A stretch of DNA of 64,000 nt from Saccharophagus sp. K07 (GTDB lineage: Bacteria > Pseudomonadota > Gammaproteobacteria > Pseudomonadales > Cellvibrionaceae): the NCBI RefSeq assembly GCF_014336955.1, contig NZ_QRAI01000003.1, forward strand, positions 1-64,000, written 5' to 3'. Below are positions 45,096-56,501 of this stretch, in pieces. The notes under the pieces were generated by a model, which was given only the letters and a program-made list of their open reading frames with translations, did not search any database and was not told the DNA's origin. The translations under genes and the position numbers were made by a program. Every line of letters starts with the position of its first letter. Position 1 is the first letter of the stretch.

Positions 45096-45104
45096 TTTTA
45101 AAAA

Positions 45105-45124
45105 CCCCGGATTTAAATCCGGGG
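45105..45124 (+). terminator. Terminator of the TSP3-repeat gene
   Basis: CCCCGG-ATTTAAAT-CCGGGG is fully palindromic, nine bases after the stop, followed by TCTTTA. The inner ATTTAAAT can extend the stem. Confidence 0.8.
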
Positions 45125-45215
45125 TCTTTAATTGGCTCCATTTTTCAGACTTCCTGAAAAACATCACCGAATCTCTCACGAATGTTATTGAGTCTGATAC
45201 GAGGTGCACCAACAA

Positions 45216-45241
45216 AAAACCCCGGACATATCCGGGGTTTT
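45216..45241. terminator. Bidirectional terminator before purA 3' end
   Basis: AAAACCCCGGA pairs with TCCGGGGTTTT around CATA. T-runs appear on both strands; on the minus strand it closes the purA transcript 47 bases after its stop. It shares its CCCCGGA core with the hairpin at 45105. Confidence 0.88.
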
Positions 45242-45287
45242 CGTAAGAACCTAATTAAATCCTCAGCCGATTAAATTGGGCAAAGAA

Positions 45288-46628
<1,341 letters not shown>

Positions 46629-46657
46629 TCAATTAATTGGATAGGTCTACCGAACTA

Positions 46658-47839
46658 CTACAGCGGCTTAACCTGAAACTGTCCTTCTTCCTCAACCAGG
46701 ATGCGGTTGCACAATTGATGGCTTTCCGGTTGCGACTGGCCAACCAGCCCAACAACAACTCGCTCCCCCTGACTGCGCAAAGCTTGAACCGACTGCCAAA
46801 AATCCGGCCGGGAGGATTGCGGTGCATAAATACCGGGCGTGATATCCAAATCAAATCGACCCACACGACTGAGGGCGATCAGGTCAGCGGTGAAGCCGGT
46901 GGCGCAACGTGAACGGCCAAATACTTCACCGATACGATCATAACGGCCACCCCGGCCAATCGCTGCGCCTTTGCCCGGTACGAAGGCGGCGAATACGATT
47001 CCCGTCAGATAGTGGTACCCCGTCAGCTCGCTCAAGTCAAAATAAAGCTGAGCCTCCGGGTAGCGCTGCTGCACAGTGTCAGCGACGGCTTCCAGTTCAT
47101 CCAGCGCTGAGAAAAGTTCGGCTGGTGCATTGGCAAAGACTTTACGGGCCACCGCCAGCACATTCTTTGCCCCAGCCAGCCGCGGCAACTCGGACAACCA
47201 GCCCGCCGCTTGCGGATCTGATACATGCGCCGCAATCCAGGCCTGAATATCAGTAATAGACTTGCCCTGGAGCAAATTGAAGAAGGTGTCCTCTTGCTCT
47301 GGAGTCAGGCCAGCGGCCTTGGCCAGAGCGCGGTAGATACCGACGTGCCCCAGATCCAGGCAGACATTGTCCACCTGGGCATGAGCAAAGGTGGCGAGCA
47401 GCAGAGATATCACCTCAGCGTCCGCTTCCAGCCCTTTCTCGCCGTACAGCTCGACACCCACATGAATCGGACTGCGCGTGTCCAAGGCGCTGGGCATCTG
47501 CGCTTTGATGACATGACCGGCGTAACAAAGCCGGTTGACGCCACTGCGCTTCAAGCTGTGGGCGTCAATACGGGCAATTTGAGGAGTCATGTCAGCGCGG
47601 ATACCCATGCTGCGGCCGGACAGTTGATCTGTCACCTTGAAAGTCAGCAGATCAATATCCTTGCCTAAGCCAACCAAGAGGGAATCCGTAAATTCCACCA
47701 TCGGGGGTATTACCAGGTCGTATCCCCACCGATGGAAGAGATCGAGAAGACTGCGGCGCAAATGTTCAACTTGCTGCGCTTCGGGCGGCAAAATCTCTTC
47801 GATGCCGTCGGGCAGCATCCATCGTTCCACTGGCGTCAT
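46658..47839 (-). CDS. hisZ: ATP phosphoribosyltransferase regulatory subunit
   Basis: About 393 residues from ATG 47839 (MTPVERWMLPDGIEEILPPE), with AGG seven bases upstream; ATG 47863 lacks a site. It is a class II aminoacyl-tRNA synthetase-like fold without catalytic function, which activates the short HisG. Motif 2-like SMGIRADMTPQIARID and RSPIHVGVELYGEKGLEADA are present, as is AAIGRGGRYDRIGEVFG. HisZ next to purA is usual in gammaproteobacteria with short HisG. No hisG is in the window. Confidence 0.93.
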   Translation of the reverse strand: MTPVERWMLPDGIEEILPPEAQQVEHLRRSLLDLFHRWGYDLVIPPMVEFTDSLLVGLGKDIDLLTFKVTDQLSGRSMGIRADMTPQIARIDAHSLKRSGVNRLCYAGHVIKAQMPSALDTRSPIHVGVELYGEKGLEADAEVISLLLATFAHAQVDNVCLDLGHVGIYRALAKAAGLTPEQEDTFFNLLQGKSITDIQAWIAAHVSDPQAAGWLSELPRLAGAKNVLAVARKVFANAPAELFSALDELEAVADTVQQRYPEAQLYFDLSELTGYHYLTGIVFAAFVPGKGAAIGRGGRYDRIGEVFGRSRCATGFTADLIALSRVGRFDLDITPGIYAPQSSRPDFWQSVQALRSQGERVVVGLVGQSQPESHQLCNRILVEEEGQFQVKPL

Positions 47840-48004
47840 TTCGAAGCCTATTTCATTGTTCAAAGACTGCGTTGTGCAAAACCGTCACAGAAGGCTGGCC
47901 GGACTAATCCGATGGGCATTTTCATAACCTGCGACCCAAAGCCGTCGCAAATCAGCACCCTCCGGATGTTCCGGTGGCTGGGGTTCGACTAAAGCCTGGG
48001 TAAA

Positions 48005-48190
48005 TCAGGTCAACAGAGTCAACACGGCTAGGCCGAGCAGCATGCTCGCCAGCCCAAAAGCACGCAGCTGCTGGTCTTTAACCGTCGCTATGGACGTTAC
48101 CAGTTTGCGCCAGCGCGCCGGGTGTATGAAAGGTGCCATACCTTCAATGATCAATAACAAGCACAAGGCCTGGACTAAACTTTCCCACAT
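48005..48190 (-). CDS. DUF2065 (YjeT-like) small membrane protein
   Basis: 61 residues with two membrane segments (LVQALCLLLIIEGMAPFI and RAFGLASMLLGLAVLTLL) joined by a basic loop (HPARWRKLVTSIATVKDQQL). This is the pattern of YjeT/DUF2065, found next to hflC and purA in many gammaproteobacteria. The function is unknown. Confidence 0.9.
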   Translation of the reverse strand: MWESLVQALCLLLIIEGMAPFIHPARWRKLVTSIATVKDQQLRAFGLASMLLGLAVLTLLT

Positions 48191-48216
48191 ACTTCAGCCT
48201 GTGAGTAGACGACATA

Positions 48217-48237
48217 AAAAAACCGGGGTTGACCCGG
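48217..48237 (-). terminator. Terminator after hflC
   Basis: On the minus strand CCGGG-TCAAC-CCCGG is followed by seven Ts. It lies about 90 bases after the hflC stop and just before the DUF2065 gene. Confidence 0.8.
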
Positions 48238-48326
48238 CTGCGGAATTTTACCACCGTTTACCCCGGACGAAAAAGCTCGCTCCGGGGTAATGCGCAAATA
48301 ATGCGCACCGTTGCTCAAAGAATAGT

Positions 48327-49199
48327 TTATTTTTTGTTCAGCGCATTGAAATAACGGAAGAAGTCGCTCTTCGGATCGAGCAGGATCAGATCCTCACGCC
48401 CGGAGAAGGTTTCCTTATACGCATTCAATGAGCGGATAAATGAATAAAATTCAGGGCTTTGGCCAAACGCTTCCGCATAAATGGAAGCCGCGCGAGCATC
48501 CCCCTCACCGCGAATTTTTTCCGCCTGACTGTAGGCATTGGCCTCGATGACCACACGCTGGCGATCGGCCTCAGCGCGGATGATTTCCGCCTGTTCGTTA
48601 CCTATGGCGCGGTGCTCTTTGGCCTCTCTCTCCCGCTCGGCGCTCATCCGTTTGTAGACCTGCTCGCTGACTTCGTCGGGCAGATCGATCTTCTTGACCC
48701 GCACGTCGACCACTTCGACGCCCATGGATTCGACCATGATTCTGTTGAGGCTCGCACGCAGGTCGACCATCAATTGGTCGCGCTCACCACTGACCACTTC
48801 CTGCAGAGAACGGGTGGCGAATTCGTTGCGCAAACCTTCATTGATGCGCTGCGACAGCAGTCGCTCGGCACGCTCCTGATCACCGCTGGTCGCAGTGTAG
48901 TAGCGGGTTACGTCGACAATGCGCCATTTTGCGTAGGAATCGACCTGGGTACTTTTCTTCTCAACCGTCAGAAACCGCTCGGCGCGTGCTTCCAAGGTAA
49001 GAATACGGCCATCAAAGCGGCGCACCTGATCGACAAAGGGAATTTTCCAATGCAGACCTGTGCTGACATCCGGGTTAACTACCTTCCCCAAACGCAACAG
49101 AACGGCACGTTCGATTTCTGTGATGATATAAACCGATTGCGCGCCCAGCAGTATGACGACCACCAGGGCGACAAGGCTAAACATAGCTCGCGGTGTCAT
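48327..49199 (-). CDS. hflC: HflC, modulator of FtsH protease
   Basis: 290 residues. One N-terminal membrane anchor (FSLVALVVVILLGAQSVYII), then an SPFH/band 7 domain (about residues 20-190: ITEIERAVLLRLGKVVNPDV), and a coiled-coil region rich in Ala and Glu (EREAKEHRAIGNEQAEIIRA). HflC assembles with HflK around FtsH in the inner membrane, with most of the mass in the periplasm. Its start overlaps the hflK stop. Confidence 0.96.
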   Translation of the reverse strand: MTPRAMFSLVALVVVILLGAQSVYIITEIERAVLLRLGKVVNPDVSTGLHWKIPFVDQVRRFDGRILTLEARAERFLTVEKKSTQVDSYAKWRIVDVTRYYTATSGDQERAERLLSQRINEGLRNEFATRSLQEVVSGERDQLMVDLRASLNRIMVESMGVEVVDVRVKKIDLPDEVSEQVYKRMSAEREREAKEHRAIGNEQAEIIRAEADRQRVVIEANAYSQAEKIRGEGDARAASIYAEAFGQSPEFYSFIRSLNAYKETFSGREDLILLDPKSDFFRYFNALNKK

Positions 49200-50371
49200 T
49201 AGCGGCCCTCCCGACGACGCAAATTATTGGACTGGCTTTCAGCCTGCAGACGCTCCACAACCCGCGCTGCCAATTCATCCAGCTCACTGCCGCTGGTTAC
49301 CGGAGTGGCGCGAACAGTCGTACGCGGACGGTTTTCCATCAATTTATCCAGCGGCAAATACATCAGGTTATTTCCACCTTCCACATCAACAAGGATTTTT
49401 GAGGAATTGCTGAGCACTTCCTGCATCATTTCGAGATACAGACGTTCGCGTGTCACTTCAGGCGCTTTGCGGTATTCCGTCAGCAGCGATTTGAAACGCG
49501 CAGCCTCACCTTCCGCCCGGGCGATCACCTGATCGCGATAACCGCTCGCCTCTTCCACCATCCGCTGCGCGCGACCGCGTGCGCGGGGGATAACGTCGTT
49601 GGCATAGGCTTGTGCTTCGTTTTTGTAACGCTCTTCGTCTTCGCGCGCTTTGATCACATCGTCAAATGCCCACTGCACTTCTTTCGGCGGGTTGGTGTCT
49701 TCGATGTTGACCTTTTGTACGTTGATACCGGTCGTGTATGCGTCGAGATAGGACTGCAAACGCTCTTCGACTTCCACCGCAATGCGGCTTCGACCTTCAG
49801 TCAAAACCTCGTGCATCACCGTGGAGCCCACTACGTGACGCAACGCGGAGTAAGACGCTTGCTGCAAACTCATTTCGGGATTTTTGGTGTTCAACACAAA
49901 ATCCCGCGCACTATCGATACTGAATTGCACGGACAGTTTGATATCGACGATGTTGAGGTCTTTCGTCAGCATTTGCTCCTTGGTACTCCAGGTGCGTACT
50001 TGCGTGACGTTTTCCGTAAATACTTTGTCGATAAAAGGCGGGTTCCAGCGGAAACCTGGGCCGCGCGTTTCTTTATATTCACCGAAGCGCAGTACAACCG
50101 CCCGCTCCTGCTCGTTGACTATGCCGATACCTTTAATGAAATAAAGAACCGCCAGCACGGCAATAACGACGACTATAACCGTCGATCCGGATGATCCGCC
50201 GCTGCCGCTGCGCGATCCACCGCCAGAACCGCCACCGCCACGCAAAAAACGGCCAAAGGTTTTACGAAGAAATTCATCGAGATCCGGCGGGCCGTCATTT
50301 TTCCCGCCGCTATTGCGATTACGATTCCCCCAGGGATCGTTGTTGTTATTACCCGGTTCGTTCCAGGCCAT
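49199..50371 (-). CDS. hflK: HflK, modulator of FtsH protease
   Basis: 390 residues with GGAG seven bases upstream. The cytoplasmic N-terminus is glycine-rich (GGGGSGGGSRSGSGG, near residues 42-58), as in other HflK. A membrane anchor (VIVVVIAVLAVLYFIKGIGI) leads to the band 7 domain with NEQERAVVLRFGEYKETRG. The C-terminal coiled coil starts near residue 250. It forms the HflKC complex. Confidence 0.96.
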   Translation of the reverse strand: MAWNEPGNNNNDPWGNRNRNSGGKNDGPPDLDEFLRKTFGRFLRGGGGSGGGSRSGSGGSSGSTVIVVVIAVLAVLYFIKGIGIVNEQERAVVLRFGEYKETRGPGFRWNPPFIDKVFTENVTQVRTWSTKEQMLTKDLNIVDIKLSVQFSIDSARDFVLNTKNPEMSLQQASYSALRHVVGSTVMHEVLTEGRSRIAVEVEERLQSYLDAYTTGINVQKVNIEDTNPPKEVQWAFDDVIKAREDEERYKNEAQAYANDVIPRARGRAQRMVEEASGYRDQVIARAEGEAARFKSLLTEYRKAPEVTRERLYLEMMQEVLSNSSKILVDVEGGNNLMYLPLDKLMENRPRTTVRATPVTSGSELDELAARVVERLQAESQSNNLRRREGR

Positions 50372-50497
50372 AGGATTGCTCCGTTAAGGACTTCGAGTGA
50401 GTGAAAACAGGCTAAAGGAATAAAAAAGCTGGCATTTTAAGGTATGTGATCTAGCAAAAACACCGCTAAATCATGGAGCTGCTTTGGACAACTGCAA

Positions 50498-51799
50498 TCA
50501 GGCAGCGTTTATCAACCATTCCAAGTCGCTGCGTGAAACAGTTTCCGCGGCAAGAATTCGATTGAGATCCATTTCTGGTAGACGTAACCACAAAACACAT
50601 CCGCCATCATCCTGATAATGTTCCTCCACCACGGCGTTGGCGTTGTGGAACTTGGCGCGCAACCTTCCCATTTGACTGGTAAGGCGCACGTGCCCTTCGA
50701 ACATTTTGTTGCCCAACAGTTCGACGAGTGCCTGGCGCAATTCTTCCAAGCCGATTTTATTTTTTGCCGATACCCAAACAGCGACTGGCCGGCCGTGCTC
50801 ATCACGATCAATGCGCGGCGGCATGCCTTCGAGCAGATCGGTTTTGTTATACACGTAGAGTTGCGGAATCTGGTCGGCACCAATTTCCGTTAACACTTCA
50901 TGAACTTGTTCTATATTGCGCTGACGATCTTCTGTGGCCGCATCTATGACGTGCAACAGCAAGTCAGAATTACTGGCTTCTTCCAGGGTCGCGCGAAAGG
51001 CTTCAACCAGCTTGTGTGGCAAGTGGCTGATAAAACCTACGGTGTCCGCCAGAATTGCCGCGCCCACCCGCTCGAGTTCAATCCGCCGCATGGTCGGATC
51101 CAGAGTGGCGAACAGCTGATCCTGCACGTACACGTCCGCGGTCGTTATCGCGTTAAAGAGCGTGGATTTTCCTGCGTTGGTATAACCCACCAGCGAAACC
51201 GTAGGAATCTCGGCGCGGGTGCGCGCTCGACGCCCTTGATCGCGCTGGCGACGCACTTTCTCAAGGCGTTTTTCAATGGTTTTAATGCGCGCACGCAACA
51301 AACGACGGTCGGTTTCGAGCTGAGTTTCACCAGGACCGCGCAGACCAATACCACCCTTTTGCCGCTCCAAGTGCGTCCAACCGCGAATCAAACGGGTGGA
51401 CATATGGTGCAACTGGGCCAGCTCCACCTGGAGCTTACCTTCATGGGTGCGGGCGCGCTGAGCAAAGATGTCGAGAATCAGCCCGGTCCTGTCGAGAACA
51501 CGGCACTTCAATTCTTTTTCCAGATTGCGTTCCTGGCTGGGGGACAAAACGTGGTTGAAAATCACCAGTTCGGCCTTGTGCTCTGCAACGAGCTGTTTCA
51601 GCTCTTCGAGTTTGCCAGTACCTATAAAGAATTTAGCGTTGGGTGCCGCACGGGCACCCGTCAGAAAGGCGACAGGATCACCCCCTGCCGAAAGGACAAG
51701 TTCTTCAAACTCACGCGGATCGTCGGCTTCGTCCGATTGCGTCAACTCCAAGTGAACCAAAACAGCAAGTTCACCGGAGGCGGGGCGATCAAAAAACAA
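50498..51799 (-). CDS. hflX: HflX ribosome-associated GTPase
   Basis: 433 residues starting at TTG 51799; GAGG six bases before it supports the start, and hfq ends only 11 bases upstream. The N-terminal HflX domain includes FNHVLSPSQERNLEKELKCR and RTHEGKLQVELAQL. The G domain has P-loop GYTNAGKSTLFNAI, G3 DTVGFISHLPHKLV and G4 NKTDLL. HflX splits stalled ribosomes. The hfq-hflX-hflK-hflC order is the classical one. Confidence 0.96.
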   Translation of the reverse strand: MFFDRPASGELAVLVHLELTQSDEADDPREFEELVLSAGGDPVAFLTGARAAPNAKFFIGTGKLEELKQLVAEHKAELVIFNHVLSPSQERNLEKELKCRVLDRTGLILDIFAQRARTHEGKLQVELAQLHHMSTRLIRGWTHLERQKGGIGLRGPGETQLETDRRLLRARIKTIEKRLEKVRRQRDQGRRARTRAEIPTVSLVGYTNAGKSTLFNAITTADVYVQDQLFATLDPTMRRIELERVGAAILADTVGFISHLPHKLVEAFRATLEEASNSDLLLHVIDAATEDRQRNIEQVHEVLTEIGADQIPQLYVYNKTDLLEGMPPRIDRDEHGRPVAVWVSAKNKIGLEELRQALVELLGNKMFEGHVRLTSQMGRLRAKFHNANAVVEEHYQDDGGCVLWLRLPEMDLNRILAAETVSRSDLEWLINAA

Positions 51800-51810
51800 T
51801 CTTTACCTCT

Positions 51811-52077
51811 TTACGCTTCAATCTCGCCGTCATCGCTGCCACCAGCCGCATCAGGGTTCAACATAGGCACCCGAACTGGACGTGATGGAACAACGGTGGA
51901 GATTGCATGTTTGTAAACCATTTGGCTTACGGTGTTTTTCAACAACACAACAAACTGGTCGAAAGATTCAACTTGCCCCTGCAATTTAATTCCGTTGACC
52001 AAATAGATGGAAACAGGGATACGTTCTTTGCGCAAAACATTCAAATAAGGGTCTTGTAAGCTGTGCCCTTTTGACAT
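51811..52077 (-). CDS. hfq: RNA chaperone Hfq
   Basis: 88 residues; AGGAG seven bases before ATG. The Sm1 region is [20 protein letters not shown] with [20 protein letters not shown], and Sm2 has [15 protein letters not shown], including the YKHAIS motif. The C-terminal tail is short and ends acidic. It pairs small RNAs with mRNA targets. Confidence 0.97.
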   Translation of the reverse strand: MSKGHSLQDPYLNVLRKERIPVSIYLVNGIKLQGQVESFDQFVVLLKNTVSQMVYKHAISTVVPSRPVRVPMLNPDAAGGSDDGEIEA

Positions 52078-52239
52078 GGTGATTCTCCTAGTCAGGATTA
52101 ATTTGGATTATTTAAGCGCATTCCACGCTGGCTCGAATCGCCCATACCATCGGCCCATTTACCATCGGAAGAACGGTAGTAAGCAAGTCAGGCGCTTCAC
52201 AGACACAAAAGAACACCCCAAAGTTCAGGGGAGCCGCCA

Positions 52240-53196
52240 TTATATGGTTGTTTGCTCCACAATATTCAAGGTTTTCCGCAAAATTTCATCATTTGCGAGA
52301 GCCTTGCCAGCGTCGTCAAGCGTGTTTATCCAGCTCAAAGCGTGCCAACCTCGCAGCCAAGTCAACTGGCGTTTTGCCAATTGACGTGTGGCGGCTATAC
52401 CCTGCTCCCGCATTTCGCTGGCGCTGATCTCACCCTTGAGATATTGCCAGACCTGCCGGTATCCCACCGCCCGTATGGATGGCATGTCTTCGTGCAAGTC
52501 ACCGCGACGAAACAGTGCTTCCACCTCTTCAATAAAGCCGATGCGGAGCATTTTGTCGAATCGTTCTGCAATGCGCCGGTGGAGCACGCTGCGCTCTTGT
52601 GGTGCAACAGCGACTTGAATCCAGCGATAAGAATCCAATAACCCCTGCCCTTCAGCCGCTTGCCATTCACTCATAGGTTTGCCAGAAATTCGATAGACCT
52701 CGAGTGCGCGACTGATTCGCTGAGAGTGATTGGGATGTAATCGGGCAGCGCACTCGGGGTCTATCTCGGCGAGCTGCGCATGCATAGCCGGCCAGCCCGA
52801 CTTTGCCGCTTCCTGTTCGATCTGCGCGCGAATTTTTGGATCGGACGGCGGCATGGGGGACAAACCCTCCAGCAGCGCTTTGAAATACAACATGGTGCCG
52901 CCCACCAACAGGGGGATTCGTCCTGCAGCGACGATTTCCTCCATAGCTGCACTTGCGTCGCGCACGAATTCCGCCGCCGAATAGGCTTCCGCCGGATCGC
53001 GGATATCGATTAGCCGATGCGGCGCGCGCCGCAACTCCTCCGCCGACGGCTTGGCCGTACCTATATCCATACCGCGGTAGATCAACGCGGAATCCACGCT
53101 GATGATGTCCGCTCCCAAGTGTTCGTGTAACGCAATCGCCAAATCGGTTTTGCCGGCGGCGGTGGGGCCCATCAGAGCAATAGCAAGCGGTTTCAT
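52240..53196 (-). CDS. miaA: tRNA dimethylallyltransferase
   Basis: About 318 residues from ATG 53196, which shares a base with the mutL stop (TAATG). P-loop [14 protein letters not shown], then [17 protein letters not shown] and [15 protein letters not shown] are conserved. The C-terminal [13 protein letters not shown] is the typical end. The enzyme adds the isopentenyl group to A37 of tRNAs reading UNN codons. Hfq follows after 162 bases. Confidence 0.97.
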   Translation of the reverse strand: MKPLAIALMGPTAAGKTDLAIALHEHLGADIISVDSALIYRGMDIGTAKPSAEELRRAPHRLIDIRDPAEAYSAAEFVRDASAAMEEIVAAGRIPLLVGGTMLYFKALLEGLSPMPPSDPKIRAQIEQEAAKSGWPAMHAQLAEIDPECAARLHPNHSQRISRALEVYRISGKPMSEWQAAEGQGLLDSYRWIQVAVAPQERSVLHRRIAERFDKMLRIGFIEEVEALFRRGDLHEDMPSIRAVGYRQVWQYLKGEISASEMREQGIAATRQLAKRQLTWLRGWHALSWINTLDDAGKALANDEILRKTLNIVEQTTI

Positions 53197-55010
53197 TACT
53201 GCCCACGCATAAACAGGCTGTCCAGCTGACCCAGCGACAGCTGCACCCAAGTCGGTCGACCGTGATTACACTGCCCGCTGCGCTCGGTAGATTCCATATC
53301 GCGCAACAGAGCGTTCATCTCCGGGATGGTCAGTTTGCGGTTGGCGCGCACGCTGCCGTGACAAGCCATAGTACCGAGCACGCTGTTCATTTCCGATTTG
53401 ATGCGCTGGCTCTGGCCGTGCTCGATCAAATCCGCCAGCACATCGCGCACTAGCGTCTCGACATCAGCGCGGTTGAGCAGCACGGGAACCTGGCGCACCA
53501 GCAAACTTTCCGGCCCCGCCCGCTCGATCACAAATCCCAGCTGGGTGAAGACATCGATATTGTTTTCGGCATAGTTGGCCTCCCGCTCACTGACGGCCAT
53601 GGAGCGCGGTACCAATAACGGCTGCGACTGGACACCATTCTGGTCGTACTGGCATTTCATGCGCTCATAGGTAATGCGCTCGTGCGCCGCGTGCATATCG
53701 ACCAGCACCAAACCATGGGCATTTTCCGCCAGGATATAGATGCCTTTGAGCTGCGCTATGGCAAAACCGAGGGGCGGAATCTGCTCCTCAGCGGACTCAG
53801 GTTCTTCACGCGGGACAAGGCTCGGGCGGGGAGTGATCAAGCTCTGATACGTCTGAATTTGCTCAGCGACATCAAAATTGAAACTGGGGCGCGCCGGCGC
53901 AGGTTCATGCCGGTCATAGCTGAAGCGGAAAGGCGCCTGTACTGGAGCGGGCGTGTCTGCAACTGCAGTTAATTTCGCCACGGGAGCGCTCGTGCTAACC
54001 GTGTCCGGGCGGACATCCGCCAGCGCTTTGTGCAACGAGCTGAACAGGAAATCGTGTACCAAACGCGAATCGCGGAAACGCACTTCGTGTTTGGTTGGAT
54101 GAACGTTTACGTCCACCGCCGCCGGGTCGAGACTGAGAAACAACACATAAGCGGGATGACGGCCGTGATAGAGCACATCCTGATACGCCTGACGCACCGC
54201 ATGAGTCACCAATTTGTCGCGAATCGCGCGCGAATTGACGTAAAAATGCTGCAAATCAGCCTGACTTCGCGAGAAGGTCGGCAGCGCCACCCAGCCCCAC
54301 AAATGCAAACCGGCGCGCTCAAAATCCACGTAAATCGCGTTTTCCATAAACGCCGGACCGCAGATCTGCGCCGCGCGGCGCTGTTGTTCTACGGTTTCCA
54401 ATGCTGGCCGCCAGGAGTGTACAACTCGCCCATTATTTTTCAGGCTGAATCCGGCGCGGAAATTAACCAGAGCCAAGCGCTTCACCACCTCTTCAATACG
54501 CGCATATTCGGTCGTTTCGGTGCGCAAGAACTTGCGCCGGGCGGGCGTATTGAAAAACAAATCGCGCACTTCGACAGTGGTGCCGCAAGGATGGGCTGCA
54601 GGGCTGATCTCGGCTTCCATATCACGGCCTTCGACCTTTACCGACCAGGCGCAGTCCTGCTCCGCAGTGCGGCTGATCAATTCCAGGCGCGAAACGGAAC
54701 TAATACTCGCCAAAGCCTCGCCGCGAAATCCGAGCGTGGCCACGGCTTCGAGATCATCCAAATCGCGGATTTTGCTGGTGGCGTGGCGGGACAACGCCAG
54801 TGGCAGATCCTCTTTCGCGATTCCGCCGCCGTTGTCGCGCACGCGCATCAGTTTGACGCCGCCGCCTTCAATCTCGACATCCAACTGCGTGGCGCCGGCA
54901 TCGAGGCTGTTCTCCATCAGCTCTTTGATAACAGAAGCGGGACGCTCAACCACTTCCCCAGCGGCGATTTGGTTGGCGAGACGAGGGCTTAACAGTTGGA
55001 TTCGGGACAT
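53196..55010 (-). CDS. mutL: DNA mismatch repair protein MutL
   Basis: 604 residues. N-terminal GHKL ATPase: [34 protein letters not shown] and [14 protein letters not shown] proline-rich linker lies near residues 340-400. The C-terminal domain has [15 protein letters not shown] (near residue 440), the D-x-H-A-x-x-E-x4-E type metal-binding motif of endonuclease-competent MutL, and the zinc-type CHGSVRANR and QCNHGRPTW motifs. MutL therefore probably nicks DNA itself; E. coli MutL lacks this motif. Confidence 0.97.
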   Translation of the reverse strand: MSRIQLLSPRLANQIAAGEVVERPASVIKELMENSLDAGATQLDVEIEGGGVKLMRVRDNGGGIAKEDLPLALSRHATSKIRDLDDLEAVATLGFRGEALASISSVSRLELISRTAEQDCAWSVKVEGRDMEAEISPAAHPCGTTVEVRDLFFNTPARRKFLRTETTEYARIEEVVKRLALVNFRAGFSLKNNGRVVHSWRPALETVEQQRRAAQICGPAFMENAIYVDFERAGLHLWGWVALPTFSRSQADLQHFYVNSRAIRDKLVTHAVRQAYQDVLYHGRHPAYVLFLSLDPAAVDVNVHPTKHEVRFRDSRLVHDFLFSSLHKALADVRPDTVSTSAPVAKLTAVADTPAPVQAPFRFSYDRHEPAPARPSFNFDVAEQIQTYQSLITPRPSLVPREEPESAEEQIPPLGFAIAQLKGIYILAENAHGLVLVDMHAAHERITYERMKCQYDQNGVQSQPLLVPRSMAVSEREANYAENNIDVFTQLGFVIERAGPESLLVRQVPVLLNRADVETLVRDVLADLIEHGQSQRIKSEMNSVLGTMACHGSVRANRKLTIPEMNALLRDMESTERSGQCNHGRPTWVQLSLGQLDSLFMRGQ

Positions 55011-55114
55011 AACACTGATCAGACGGCCGGGTGAAGCGCTTCATTGTCGGCGCCCAAAGAGTCCAGCGCAACCTTAGGCTGCGCCGGGGATACTCATTCA
55101 GCCGAGTTGGCACA

Positions 55115-56494
55115 TCAGCTCGACGGAATCACCAGCTTCTGCCCGACGCGAATCACCGCTGAAGGCTCCAACCCGTTGTGCTCCAACAGTTTTGCCAGGC
55201 TGATATTGTGACGCTTGGCTATATCCGACAGGGTATCGCCACTAGCAATGGTGTAATGCTGTTGTTTACCTCCCTGGGATTTAACCCAGGCGATATGAGT
55301 ACCCGCTGGCGGCACGTCGTAGAAGTAATCCTTGATGCCGCGGAATATGGCTTCGGCTAAAGCGCGACGATGGCTGGGCGTGTTTAGTTTTTGCGCTTCC
55401 TGCGGATTGGAGATAAAGCCAGTTTCCACCAGGATCGACGGCACATCAGGTGATTTCAGCACCGCAAAACCCGCCTGCTCCACTTGGTTTTTATGGAGCT
55501 TGGTGATTTTGCCCATCTCCTTCAAAACCCGGTCGCCAACCTGCAGGCTGTTGGTCAAAGTCGCCGTCATCGAGAGATCCACCAGGACTCCCGCCAATAC
55601 GTTGTCCACCTCATTCAGGTTTACCCCACCAACACCGCCGATCAAGTCCGCTTCATTCTCCTTTTGCGCCAAAAAGCGCGCGGTTTCACTCGTTGCCCCA
55701 CTGCGCGACAGAGCAAACACGGAAGCGCCGGCGGCGCTGGGATTTTTAAAGGCGTCGGCGTGGACTGACACAAACAAGTCCGCGCGCAGCTGCCGGGCTT
55801 TGTCGCGGCGGTTGCGCAAAGGGATGTAGTAGTCGCCGGTGCGCACCAAGTGAGCTTTATAACCCGGCTCGCGGTTGATCATGTCCACCAATTGCTGACT
55901 GATCGCCAGAACAATGGCTTTTTCCTGAATTTTTCCCGGTCCGATTGCGCCCGGATCTTCGCCGCCGTGACCAGCGTCCACAGCAATAATGATGTCGCGC
56001 TTGCCCGGAATCAGATCGTCGAGCGCTTGGGTAACAACGGGTTTTGAACTGGCGGCAGCAGATGATGTAGATGCTGTAGAAGTGGGTGCGCTTGCAGCCG
56101 GCTTGTTATCGAACAAGTCGATCACTAGGCGATCCGCCTTGTCGCCGTGTTTCGGCAGCAAAAAGCTGCGCGGTTGCACGGAACCCCGCAGATCGAGCAC
56201 CACGCGCACGCCATTGCCACGACTGCCGTAGCGAACCGCGCTGACGGGCGTGCCAGCAAGAGCCGGATCAGCAATACCTTTGGCGACCGCCACATTGTCC
56301 ACGTCTATAACGACTCGGCTAGGCGAGTCCAGGGTAAACATGTTGTAGGTCACAGGCGCGCTCAAATCGAACACCAGACGCGTACTGTCCGGCGCGCGCC
56401 ATGCCCGCACACCGTCAATCCGCGCCGGTGCCGCAATAGCCAGCTGAACAAGCAGGCACAACAAAACCCCTGTCACTATGCGCAACATCCGCAT
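55115..56494 (-). CDS. amiB: N-acetylmuramoyl-L-alanine amidase (AmiB/AmiC type, with AMIN and LysM)
   Basis: About 459 residues from ATG 56494, with AGGAG four bases upstream. Signal peptide (IVTGVLLCLLVQLAIAAPA), then an AMIN domain (about 22-125, RLVFDLSAPVTYNMFTLDSP). A Ser/Ala-rich linker leads to the Amidase_3 domain with zinc ligands in VDAGHGGEDPGAIG, the FVSVHADAF motif and VETGFISNPQEA. A C-terminal LysM starts HYTIASGDTLSDIAKRH. The enzyme splits septal peptidoglycan. Whether it is AmiB or AmiC cannot be told from sequence alone; the tsaE-mutL context is that of amiB. Confidence 0.93.
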   Translation of the reverse strand: MRMLRIVTGVLLCLLVQLAIAAPARIDGVRAWRAPDSTRLVFDLSAPVTYNMFTLDSPSRVVIDVDNVAVAKGIADPALAGTPVSAVRYGSRGNGVRVVLDLRGSVQPRSFLLPKHGDKADRLVIDLFDNKPAASAPTSTASTSSAAASSKPVVTQALDDLIPGKRDIIIAVDAGHGGEDPGAIGPGKIQEKAIVLAISQQLVDMINREPGYKAHLVRTGDYYIPLRNRRDKARQLRADLFVSVHADAFKNPSAAGASVFALSRSGATSETARFLAQKENEADLIGGVGGVNLNEVDNVLAGVLVDLSMTATLTNSLQVGDRVLKEMGKITKLHKNQVEQAGFAVLKSPDVPSILVETGFISNPQEAQKLNTPSHRRALAEAIFRGIKDYFYDVPPAGTHIAWVKSQGGKQQHYTIASGDTLSDIAKRHNISLAKLLEHNGLEPSAVIRVGQKLVIPSS

Positions 56495-56501
56495 ACAGCT
56501 C

